A stretch of DNA of 41,124 nucleotides from Actinomycetes bacterium (lineage in GTDB: Bacteria; Actinomycetota; Actinomycetes; Actinomycetales; Microbacteriaceae). Below are positions 8,796 through 16,231 of this stretch, in pieces. The stretch lies in NCBI GenBank assembly GCA_023386365.1, contig JAEWJX010000043.1:1-41124 (forward strand), given 5' to 3'. Numbering within the stretch: the stretch's first letter is position 1; each line of letters opens with the position of its first letter. The position numbers and the translations under genes were made by a program. The notes under the pieces were generated by a model. That model ran no database searches, was not told the origin of the DNA, and saw only the letters and a list, made by a program, of their open reading frames with translations.

Positions 8796-9152
8796 AGCGG
8801 GGGTGGCAGCAGCAGCCTCGTCGTACAGGCCGATCAGGTTGCCCTCGCTGTCGCGGAGGTAGGCGTAGCGCGCCGTCTCGCCCATCGGCTCGATCTCACC
8901 CACCAGGCCGCCGCCGTGCGCCTCCGCCAGCGCCACCGTGTCTTCGATGCGGTCCACCGTGAACACCACCGTCGGATGCGCCACCGGCCCCCGGATGTGC
9001 AGGTCGCCGTTGCTGCCCTCATCGTTCGGCTGCTTCAGCATGCCCATCTCGTCGCCCCACGGCTCGTACTCGAACCCGAGCACCGTCGTGTAGAACTTCT
9101 GCGCCCGCACGATGTCGTCGGACGGGATCTCGAAATGCTCCATCTTCGCCAT
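8790..9152 (-). CDS. VOC-family (glyoxalase/bleomycin-resistance-like) protein
   Basis: Predicted 120-aa single vicinal-oxygen-chelate fold protein: HFEIPSDDIVRAQKFYTTVLGFEYEPWGDEM, then HPTVVFTVDRIEDTVALAEAHGG and RYAYLRDSEGNLIGLYDE, with the final Glu where a metal ligand would sit. Such proteins act as lyases, dioxygenases or binders; the substrate is not predictable. ATG 9152 follows GGGGGAGG at about 8 nt. The last residues TPAG and the stop are encoded by the intergenic repeat, and the neighbouring LLM gene ends with the same ATPAG, so this tail is repeat-derived and probably not functional. Confidence 0.85.
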   Translation of the reverse strand: MAKMEHFEIPSDDIVRAQKFYTTVLGFEYEPWGDEMGMLKQPNDEGSNGDLHIRGPVAHPTVVFTVDRIEDTVALAEAHGGGLVGEIEPMGETARYAYLRDSEGNLIGLYDEAAAATPAG

Positions 9153-9191
9153 GCGGGAAGCCTCCCCCGTGCCGCCGACATGGGGCAAGGG

Positions 9192-9224
9192 GGTTTCGAT
9201 ACGCGGCTGCGCCGCTACTCAACC
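9192..9224. repeat. Intergenic hairpin repeat, copy 2
   Basis: Short version of the repeat, 33 bp: GGTTTCGATACGCGGC, a small loop, then GCCGCTACTCAACC. It supplies the stop codon of the LLM oxidoreductase gene and, with its 12-nt extension, the last four sense codons. Confidence 0.8.
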
Positions 9225-10274
9225 AGCGGGGGTGGCGAGCAGTTCCCGCACGCGCGGCGCCACGACGCCGCCGTACAGCTCGATCGCGTGCATGAGGTCC
9301 TCGTGCGGCACCGTGCCGGAGGCGTACTTGAAGTCGAAACGCTGCACGCCGAGGGTGCGCACCGTGGCGGCGATCTTCTGCGCCACCGTCTCCGGCGAGC
9401 CGACGTACTGGGAGCCGTGCTGCACCTCGAGTTCGAACGAGTCGCGCGTGATGGGACCCCACCCGCGTTCCTTGCCGATGCGGTTCGCCATCACCTGGTA
9501 GTGCGGCCACGCCATCTCGACGGCCTGCTCGTCGGTGTCGGCGATGAAGCCGGGCGAGTGCACACCCACCGGCAGGTCGGGCTTCTCCATCTGCGCGAGG
9601 GCGCGGTGGTACAGGTCGACGTAGGGGGCGAAGCGGGCCGGGTCTCCCCCGATGATCGCCAACGCCAGCGGGAACCCGTAGCGTGCGGCGCGCACCACCG
9701 ATTCGGGCGAACCACCCACACCCACCCAGGTGCGGATGGGGCCGCCCTCGGTCTTGGGGAACACATCCGCGTCCACCAGCGGCGGGCGGGTGGTGCCCTG
9801 CCAGTTCACCGGCTCCTCCTTGAGCAGCTCGGCGAGCAGGTCGATCTTCTCCTCGAAGAGCACCTCGTAGTCGTGCAGGTCGAACCCGAACAGCGGGAAC
9901 GATTCAGTGAACGAGCCACGGCCAAGGGTGATCTCGGCGCGGCCGTTCGAGACCGCGTGCAGCGTCGAGAAACGTTCGAACACGCGCACCGGGTCGTCCG
10001 ACGACAGCACGGTGACGGCGGTCGACAGCTTGATGTGCTCGGTGCGGGCGGCGATTGCGGCGAGCAGGATCTCCGGGCTGGATACGGCGAAGTCGTCGCG
10101 GTGGTGCTCGCCGATGCCGAACACGTTGACGCCGAGGGAGTCGGCGAGCACGCCCTGCTCGACCGTGTTGCGGATCACCTGCGCGTACGGGATGCGGTTG
10201 CCGTCGCGGTCGACGGTCACGTCGCCAAAGGTGTCGAGTCCGAGTTCGAGAGTCACGTGTCCATGAAACCGCAT
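9219..10274 (-). CDS. LLM-class flavin-dependent oxidoreductase (luciferase-like)
   Basis: Predicted 351-aa FMN- or F420-dependent monooxygenase/dehydrogenase with a bacterial-luciferase TIM barrel. Family features: VFGIGEHHRDDFAVSSPEI, TAVTVLSSDDPVRVFERFSTL, GRAEITLGRGSF and VGVGGSPESV. The family oxidises many small organic compounds; the substrate is unknown. ATG 10274 has AGGTGAG about 8 nt upstream; GTG 10256 is a weaker alternative. The C-terminus ATPAG and the stop lie in a hairpin repeat. It is the last gene of a minus-strand run but has its own intergenic region, so it is probably transcribed alone. Confidence 0.88.
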   Translation of the reverse strand: MRFHGHVTLELGLDTFGDVTVDRDGNRIPYAQVIRNTVEQGVLADSLGVNVFGIGEHHRDDFAVSSPEILLAAIAARTEHIKLSTAVTVLSSDDPVRVFERFSTLHAVSNGRAEITLGRGSFTESFPLFGFDLHDYEVLFEEKIDLLAELLKEEPVNWQGTTRPPLVDADVFPKTEGGPIRTWVGVGGSPESVVRAARYGFPLALAIIGGDPARFAPYVDLYHRALAQMEKPDLPVGVHSPGFIADTDEQAVEMAWPHYQVMANRIGKERGWGPITRDSFELEVQHGSQYVGSPETVAQKIAATVRTLGVQRFDFKYASGTVPHEDLMHAIELYGGVVAPRVRELLATPAG

Positions 10275-10297
10275 CGATCGCTCACCTATTCCGTGTG

Positions 10298-10344
10298 GGT
10301 TTCGACACGCGTGCCGTGCCTTCGGCGCGGCGCGCTACTCAACC
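10298..10344. repeat. Intergenic hairpin repeat, copy 3
   Basis: 47-bp copy starting GGTTTCGACACGCG and ending GCGCTACTCAACC, between the kinase stop and the LLM start. Confidence 0.75.
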
Positions 10345-10357
10345 ATCGGTTCAGGGA

Positions 10358-11791
10358 TCACACCGCGTGCGGGTAGCGCACGGCCGGGGTCGGCACGTCG
10401 CCGGTGGGCTGCCGCAGTTCGCTGCGCAGCTGGTGGGTGGCCACCTGCAGCTCCAGTTCGTCGGTGATGAGCGCCGACAGGTCGACGAGAGACTCCAGCT
10501 GCCCGTCGCTCAGCGCACGCACCTTGAAGTCGACCACCGAGATGACGCCCACGTTGTATCCCTCGGGCGACTTGATCGGCACGCCCGCGTAGAACCGCAT
10601 CCCGAAGTCGCCGGTGACGAGCCCGTGCTCCGACGAACGCGGGTCGAGGGTGCAGTTCTCGATCACCCACGGCTCGTCGTGGGCGATCACCGACGAGCAC
10701 AGCCCGTCTTCGCGCGCGAGACCCTCGATGTCGGTGCCCGGGTGCGCCAGGAACCGGATGTCGTCGTGGTCGATCATGCTCACGATCGCGACCGGCGCAT
10801 CCGCCACCCGCCGTGCCAGGTTCGCCACCCGCTCGAACACCTCGGATCCGGGGTCGACGTACTGCCCGTAGCGGCGTACCGCGCTCATGCGCGCCGTCTC
10901 CTCGATGGGGATCGGCACCGAGCGGTTGCGGTGTCGTCCCGAGTCTTCGACGATGATCTGCCGCAGAGCGAGCAGCACATCCCGCGCCGGCGGACGCTGC
11001 GCGGGGTCGCGCTGCAGCATCGCGGTGAGCAGGCTGCGCCACGCGGTGCTGAGCTCCTTCGGCACGACCGGGTCGGACTTGATGCGCGACACCGCGGATG
11101 CCGACGGGTCGCCCGGGAACTCCAGGTGCCGGGTGAAGCATTCCAGCAGCACCAGCCCGAGGGCGTAGATGTCGGATGCGGGGCCGACGAGGTCGCGCAG
11201 CACCTGCTCCGGGCTGAGGTAGGCGGCCGTTCCGGTGGTGTTGGTCTCCTCCGGTCCGAGGGCGGCGGCCGCGTCGAACGCGATGCCGAAGTCGGTGAGG
11301 CGGGCGCGGGTGCGCAGGTCGCTGGTGCCGTAGTCGACGAGCAGCACGTTGCTGGGCTTGAGGTCGCGGTGCACGATGCCGCGGGCGTGCACGTAGTCGA
11401 GCACCTCGGCGAGGTCGTAGCCGATCTCGGCGATGGCGCGCGGGGTGAGGTCGCCAGACTTGATGGCCTCTTCGAGGTTCGGGCCGCTGACCAGTTCCAT
11501 GATGAGGAACGGGTGCGGTTCGTCGGGGATGGAGTCGTCGATGCCGGCGTCGAGCAGGGTGACGATGCCGTGGTGGTTGAGGTTGGCGAGCACCCGCAGC
11601 TCGGCGGTGAAGACGGGGGTTGCCTGCGATCCGGCGGGGATCGCGCCGAACAGCTTCAGGGCGACGTCGCGGCCGAGCTGTTCGTCGCGGGCACGGTAGA
11701 CGGTCGACATGCCTCCGCGGCCGAGCACGGCGCCCGGGCGGTAGCGGTGCGAGAGCAGCACTTCCGCGTACGAGCCGTACGGTCGATCCAT
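10358..11791 (-). CDS. Serine/threonine protein kinase with C-terminal GAF-like domain
   Basis: Predicted 477-aa soluble kinase. Residues about 14-280 form a Hanks-type kinase: P-loop GRGGMSTVY (24-32), Lys46 in VALKLF, HRDLKPSN catalytic loop, DFG, and SPEQ in place of APE. There is no transmembrane helix or PASTA repeat, unlike PknB. The C-terminal part (about 310-450), with DAPVAIVSMIDHDDIRFLAHPG and DFGMRFYAGVPIKSPEGYNVGVISVVDF, matches GAF sensor domains, so a bound small molecule or redox signal may control the kinase. AAGGAGG stands 2 nt before a GTG at 11800 and 11 nt before the ATG at 11791; I prefer the ATG, but the start is uncertain by three codons. No partner or substrate is evident. 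Confidence 0.88.
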   Translation of the reverse strand: MDRPYGSYAEVLLSHRYRPGAVLGRGGMSTVYRARDEQLGRDVALKLFGAIPAGSQATPVFTAELRVLANLNHHGIVTLLDAGIDDSIPDEPHPFLIMELVSGPNLEEAIKSGDLTPRAIAEIGYDLAEVLDYVHARGIVHRDLKPSNVLLVDYGTSDLRTRARLTDFGIAFDAAAALGPEETNTTGTAAYLSPEQVLRDLVGPASDIYALGLVLLECFTRHLEFPGDPSASAVSRIKSDPVVPKELSTAWRSLLTAMLQRDPAQRPPARDVLLALRQIIVEDSGRHRNRSVPIPIEETARMSAVRRYGQYVDPGSEVFERVANLARRVADAPVAIVSMIDHDDIRFLAHPGTDIEGLAREDGLCSSVIAHDEPWVIENCTLDPRSSEHGLVTGDFGMRFYAGVPIKSPEGYNVGVISVVDFKVRALSDGQLESLVDLSALITDELELQVATHQLRSELRQPTGDVPTPAVRYPHAV

Positions 11792-11902
11792 CGGAGTCAC
11801 CCCCTCCTTGTGAGGATGCTACCGGTTGACCGCCCGTTTTGTACCTACTTGTCTACCCCCGGATGCGTGCGTTTCGTGCCATCTATGCAAGCGCATGCAT
11901 AC

Positions 11903-12943
11903 CTATATTCCGCGGGTGAGTTCCGCGAACACTTCCGCCGCATCCGTACGACGCGCCAGCGGCGCCGCCTGCCCCATCCACAGCGACAGCAGTTCGCCGT
12001 CGTCGGCCGCCGCAGCGGCTGCACGGAACACCCCGGTCGCCCAGTTCTGCGCCGGGAACGGCGCGATCTCGCCACCGGATTCGATGGTGCGGACCGCGAG
12101 GTTCGGCACCCCGCGCGCGAGGCGTCCGCTCATGGCGCGGGTGAGGACGGTGCCGTCGTCGGTGGCGGATGCGATGGCCCGGCGGTGCGCGTCGCTCGCG
12201 GCGGACTGCCGCGTGGCGAGGAACGCCGTGCCCACCTGCACCCCCGCCGCACCCAGCGCGCGGGCGGCGGCGACGCCGCGCCGGTCGGCAATGCCGCCGG
12301 CCGCGATCACGGGGATGTTCACCGCATCCGCCACCTGCGGCACGAGCGCGAACGTGCCCACCAGGGATTCCTCCGCCGGGCGCAGGAACGACACCCGGTG
12401 TCCGCCGGCTTCGGGTCCGCTGGCGATCACCGCATCCGCTCCCCCGTCGGCGACGGCACGGGCTTCGGCGACGGTGGTGGCGGTGGCCAGCACCCGGATG
12501 CCGCGGTCACGCGCGGCTGCCACGTCATCCGCCGACGGCAAGCCGAACACGAAGCTCACCACGGCGGGACGCGCCTCCAGCACCGCCTCGAACTGCTCGG
12601 CGAAGGGCGGGATGAAGGCGGCGGTCGCGGCGGGCTGCGCGACACCGGCGCGCTCGTAGAACGGCGCCAGGCGTTCGGTGACGGAGGCGACGTCGACATC
12701 GGCGGGAGTCACCTCGTCGCCCGTCGGCACCCACAGGTTCAGCCCGAACGGCTTGTCGGTGGCGGCGCGCAGAGCCGCCGCGGTGTCGCGGATGCGTTCG
12801 GGCGTATAGCCGTAGAGGCCGAACTGCCCCAGCCCGCCCAGGTTCGACACGGTCGCCGCGAGCTCGACGCTCGACAGCCCGCCGAACGGGCCCAACAGGA
12901 TCGGGTGGTCGATGCCGAGGAGCGTCTCAAGCCGTGCGGTCAC
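11903..12943 (-). CDS. Nitronate monooxygenase / 2-nitropropane dioxygenase-like protein
   Basis: Predicted 346-aa FMN-dependent TIM-barrel enzyme. Family features: PILLGPFGGLSSVELAATVSNLGGLG at the N-terminus, ADAVIASGPEAGGHR (flavin phosphate and catalytic His region), IPVIAAGGIADRRGVAAARALGAAGVQVGTAFL. Members oxidise nitronates or act as enoyl reductases; the true substrate is unknown. The start is GTG 12943; TAGCGT (12951-12956) lies 7 nt before it, so the mRNA is likely leaderless. Lies between the kinase and the binding-protein terminator, apparently alone. Confidence 0.87.
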   Translation of the reverse strand: MTARLETLLGIDHPILLGPFGGLSSVELAATVSNLGGLGQFGLYGYTPERIRDTAAALRAATDKPFGLNLWVPTGDEVTPADVDVASVTERLAPFYERAGVAQPAATAAFIPPFAEQFEAVLEARPAVVSFVFGLPSADDVAAARDRGIRVLATATTVAEARAVADGGADAVIASGPEAGGHRVSFLRPAEESLVGTFALVPQVADAVNIPVIAAGGIADRRGVAAARALGAAGVQVGTAFLATRQSAASDAHRRAIASATDDGTVLTRAMSGRLARGVPNLAVRTIESGGEIAPFPAQNWATGVFRAAAAAADDGELLSLWMGQAAPLARRTDAAEVFAELTRGI

Positions 12944-12982
12944 CCGTTCGACGCTACTCCTGAGGGGTGGGGCACGCAGAAG

Positions 12983-13010
12983 CCCCGCGGGCGCCGAAGC
13001 GTCCGCGGGG
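12983..13010 (-). terminator. Hairpin terminator of the galactoside operon
   Basis: Stem CCCCGCGGGCG (12983-12993) with CGTCCGCGGGG (13000-13010), loop of 6 nt, one G-T wobble, starting 17 nt after the binding-protein stop. No long T run follows, which is common in high-GC actinobacteria. Confidence 0.6.
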
Positions 13011-13026
13011 CCGTCCTGCGTGCTGG

Positions 13027-14355
13027 TTACTCCGCGACCGGGATCGACTGCGCCTTCAGCGCGTCGATGGTCGACTGGGTGCCCGAGGTGAGGGCGTCGA
13101 GGAGGGTTCCGCTGCCGGAGGCCGCCTTACCGAAGCCGTCCGACACATCCGCGTAGACCTGCGTCATGGTGGGACCCCACACGAAGTCGGGGTTCACCTG
13201 CGTGGCCGCCTCGGCGAACACGTCGTAGATCTTCTGGCCGCCGTAGAACTCGACACCTTCGGTGAGGGCGGGGAGCTTCATGCCCTCGGTGGTGGCCGGG
13301 TAGAGGTTCGCCGCCGTGTTGAGGGCGGTGAGGGCCTCCTCGGAGGTGTTCAGCCAGAGGGCGAACTTGGTGGCCTCGTAGAGGTGCTCGGTGCCCTTGA
13401 AGACCGCGGTCGACGATCCACCCCAGTTGCCGGCGGCCTCATCGCCCGCGTTCCACTGCGGCGACGGGGCGACGGCCCAGTTGCCGGCGGTGTCGGGTGC
13501 GCCGCTCGAGATCGAGTTGGCGCCCCAGACGGCCGAGTTCCAGGTCCAGACCTCGGACGAGTTGTAGGCGTTGTTCCACTCGTCGGTCCAGGCGGGGTAG
13601 GTGGAGACGAGGTCCTCGTCGATGAGCTCCTGCCAGTAGTCGGCCACCTGGGTGGAGGCGTCGTCGGCGAGGTTCACGTTCCAGGCGTCGCCGTCGTTCG
13701 AGAACCACTGGCCGCCGGCCTGCCACACGAATCCGGCGAACTGGTTGATGTCGCTGGTGGAGAAGTTAGTGATGTAGCCACCGGCCGCACGCACCGCCTT
13801 CGCGGCTTCCTTGTACTCGTCCCACGTGGTGGGGACGGCGATGCCGTTCGCCTCGAACAGGTCGGCGCGGTAGAACAGCGCCATGGGGCCGGAGTCCTGC
13901 GGCACGCCGTAGACGGCATCACCGCCACCGAGCGTCACCTGGCCCCAGGTCCACGGCACGAAGTCCGCTTCGGCCGCGACGACGTCTTCGCAGACGCTGA
14001 TGTCGGTGAGGCCGTCCTGCACGACGAAGTTCGGGAGCGCGTCGTACTCGATCTGGCCGAGGTCGGGCGCGTCGCCGGCGGCGAGCTGGTTGAAGAAGTT
14101 CTGGTACGTGCCACCGTTGCCGTTGGGGCCGGTCTGCACGGTCACCTGGATGTCGGGGTTGGCGTCGTTCCAGATGTCGACGACGTCTTCGATGCCGGGG
14201 ATCCAGCTGGTGAAGTCGAGGTTGACCGTTCCGTCGGACGGTGCACAGACCGCCGCGTCCGGGGTGTCGCCGCCGTCGCCGGTTGCCGAGCATCCGGCGA
14301 GAGCGAGGGTGGAGACGAGAGCGATCGCGCCGACCGCGACCTTGCGCTGCTGCAT
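13027..14355 (-). CDS. ABC sugar-binding lipoprotein of the galactoside operon
   Basis: Predicted 442-aa lipid-anchored receptor. Signal peptide and lipobox: MQQRKVAVGAIALVSTLALAGC, with Cys22 as the mature first residue. The body is a family-1 extracellular solute-binding protein (NLDFTSWIPGIEDVVDIWNDANPDIQV at the start, then VPTTWDEYKEAAKAV), rich in Trp and Asn residues as expected for carbohydrate binding. ATG 14355 has GAAAGG 7 nt upstream; an upstream in-frame start would break the signal peptide. It is the last gene of the GH42-permease-permease-binding protein operon, 53 nt after the second permease and followed by a hairpin. The ligand is probably a beta-galactoside or galacto-oligosaccharide, judged from the GH42 gene. 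Confidence 0.92.
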   Translation of the reverse strand: MQQRKVAVGAIALVSTLALAGCSATGDGGDTPDAAVCAPSDGTVNLDFTSWIPGIEDVVDIWNDANPDIQVTVQTGPNGNGGTYQNFFNQLAAGDAPDLGQIEYDALPNFVVQDGLTDISVCEDVVAAEADFVPWTWGQVTLGGGDAVYGVPQDSGPMALFYRADLFEANGIAVPTTWDEYKEAAKAVRAAGGYITNFSTSDINQFAGFVWQAGGQWFSNDGDAWNVNLADDASTQVADYWQELIDEDLVSTYPAWTDEWNNAYNSSEVWTWNSAVWGANSISSGAPDTAGNWAVAPSPQWNAGDEAAGNWGGSSTAVFKGTEHLYEATKFALWLNTSEEALTALNTAANLYPATTEGMKLPALTEGVEFYGGQKIYDVFAEAATQVNPDFVWGPTMTQVYADVSDGFGKAASGSGTLLDALTSGTQSTIDALKAQSIPVAE

Positions 14356-14408
14356 ATCACTGCCTTTCTTGGGATGGGACGCCCACGGCCGCGCCGGGGA
14401 CGGGGGTC

Positions 14409-15314
14409 TCACTTCAGGGCGCCGGATCCGACGCCGTTGCGCCAGAAGCGCTGAAGGGAGAGGAACATGACGATCAACGGGATGATCGAGAGCAGTGCGC
14501 CGATCAGCACGAGGCTGCGCAGTTCGGGCAACTGGTTGAGCTGGGTGTTCCAGGCGTAGAGGCCGAACGTCACCGGGAACAGCGACTCGCTGCGCAGCAT
14601 GATCAGCGGCAGGAAGAAGTTGTTCCAGATGGCGACGAACTGGAAGAGGAACACGGTGACCAGGCCCGGCAGCATCAGCCGCCAGCCGATCGTGTAGAAG
14701 GTGCGGATCTCGCCGGAGCCGTCGAGGCGGCTCGCCTCGAGCAGTTCATCGGGCACCGCGGATGCGGCGAAGATGCGCGACAGGTACACCCCGAACGGGC
14801 TCGCGATGGAGGGCAGGAACACCGCCCAGAATGTGTTCGTGAGGTTCACCTGGCTGAACATGAGGAACAGCGGCAGGGCGAGGGCGGTGGAGGGCACAAG
14901 CACGCCGCCGAGGATCACGTTGAAGATGCGGTCGCGTCCGCGGAAGTCGTACTTGGCGAGCGCGTACCCGGCCATGCCGGCGAACACGGTGGCGACGAGC
15001 GCCCCGAGGCCTGCGTAGAGCACCGAGTTGCCGAGCCAGCGGAAGTAGACGCCGTCGCGGAACGCGGCGAGGTCTCCGATGTTGGCGAAGAAGTTGAAGT
15101 CGGCGAACCACAGCGGCGCGGTGGTGAGCACATCCCCGGTGTCCTTCGTGGAGGCCACCAGCAGCCACCAGATCGGGATCAGGAAGTAGAGGGTGAAGAT
15201 GCCCATGACGAGCATCGCGGCGCTGCGCGACAGGAACGGTTCCTGGCGGAACGCGGTCTGCTGGTGCGGTTTCTGGCGCCGGCCGAAGCGGGCGGGAGCG
15301 AGCACTCGGGACAT
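14409..15314 (-). CDS. ABC sugar permease, MalG type
   Basis: Predicted 301-aa inner-membrane permease with six helices. The cytoplasmic coupling loop that contacts the ATPase is present as ELLEASRLDGSGEIRTFYTIGWRLMLPG (EAA motif). The N-terminus is positively charged, then MLVMGIFTLYFLIPIWWLLVAS. The ATG at 15314 shares one base with the stop of the preceding permease (TGATG), so translation is coupled. It pairs with the MalF-type permease to form the channel. No ATPase gene is in the operon; a shared MsiK-type ATPase elsewhere is usual for actinobacterial sugar importers. Confidence 0.93.
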   Translation of the reverse strand: MSRVLAPARFGRRQKPHQQTAFRQEPFLSRSAAMLVMGIFTLYFLIPIWWLLVASTKDTGDVLTTAPLWFADFNFFANIGDLAAFRDGVYFRWLGNSVLYAGLGALVATVFAGMAGYALAKYDFRGRDRIFNVILGGVLVPSTALALPLFLMFSQVNLTNTFWAVFLPSIASPFGVYLSRIFAASAVPDELLEASRLDGSGEIRTFYTIGWRLMLPGLVTVFLFQFVAIWNNFFLPLIMLRSESLFPVTFGLYAWNTQLNQLPELRSLVLIGALLSIIPLIVMFLSLQRFWRNGVGSGALK

Positions 15315-16231
15315 CAGGAGGCCCTCCGGTTGGTGAAGCGCATGAACAGGAACGAGAGCACGAACGTGGCGGCGGCCAGCACGACGGAGAACGCGGCAGC
15401 CAGGTTCGGGTTGGGCACGGATGCGGTGGTGTAGACGGTCATGTTCGGCGTGAACGTCGAGGTGACGGCCGAGCTGAACGACTGGAACACCTGGGGCTCT
15501 GCGAGCAGCTGCAGGGTGCCGATGATGGAGAAGACGGCGGTCATGATGATCGCGGGGCGCACCAGCGGGATCTTGATCGACATCGCGATCCGGAACTGGC
15601 TGGCGCCGTCGAGGCGCGCCGCTTCGTACAGCTCCTGCGGGATCGACAGCAGCGACGAGTAGATGATCAGCATGTTGTAGCCGACGAACACCCAGGTGAC
15701 GACGTTGGCGATCGACCAGAGAACCAGGTCGGCTCCGAGGAAGTCGATGTTCTGGGTGAGGGCTTTGAACGGCGACAGGTTGGGCGAGAACAGGAAGCCC
15801 CACATGATGGCGGCGATGACGCCGGGCACCGCGTACGGCACGAAGAACGCGAGGCGGAAGAAGCGGCGGCCGCGCACCAGCGGCGAGTCGAGCAGCAGCG
15901 CGAACAGCAGCGCGAGGCCGAGCATCACCGGCACCTGCACGACGCCGAAGATGAGCACGCGACCCACGGAGGTCCAGAACGGTTCGCTCTGGAACACGAG
16001 GATGTACTGGGCGAAGCCGCCGAACACCTGCTCGGCTTTGCCGAAGGTGCCGTCGCGCTTCACGACCAGCAGCGACTGCCAGACGGCCATGATGATCGGG
16101 ATCACGTAGAAGAGCGTGAAGACCACGAGGAACGGCGCGAGCAGCAGGGCGATGGCCGCCTTGTGCGGGGTGCGCCGGCGCCGCGGTTGCGGCCTTCCGG
16201 TGGCGCTTCGGGTTGCGGCGAGCTGGGTCAT
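15314..16231 (-). CDS. ABC sugar permease, MalF type
   Basis: Predicted 305-aa inner-membrane permease of the carbohydrate-uptake-1 class. Six helices begin with AAIALLLAPFLVVFTLFYVIPII; the coupling loop reads ELYEAARLDGASQFRIAMSIKIPLVRP (EAA motif). ATG 16231 overlaps the GH42 stop as ATGA. The basic N-terminal stretch GRPQPRRRRTPHK fits the positive-inside rule. Works with the next permease and the binding protein to import the sugar that the GH42 enzyme hydrolyses. Confidence 0.93.
   Translation of the reverse strand: MTQLAATRSATGRPQPRRRRTPHKAAIALLLAPFLVVFTLFYVIPIIMAVWQSLLVVKRDGTFGKAEQVFGGFAQYILVFQSEPFWTSVGRVLIFGVVQVPVMLGLALLFALLLDSPLVRGRRFFRLAFFVPYAVPGVIAAIMWGFLFSPNLSPFKALTQNIDFLGADLVLWSIANVVTWVFVGYNMLIIYSSLLSIPQELYEAARLDGASQFRIAMSIKIPLVRPAIIMTAVFSIIGTLQLLAEPQVFQSFSSAVTSTFTPNMTVYTTASVPNPNLAAAFSVVLAAATFVLSFLFMRFTNRRAS

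Noticed and set aside
10295..13156. A 953-codon open frame on the plus strand opposite the kinase and the nitronate monooxygenase
   Set aside because: Antisense to genes with clear motifs; composition typical of a GC shadow.
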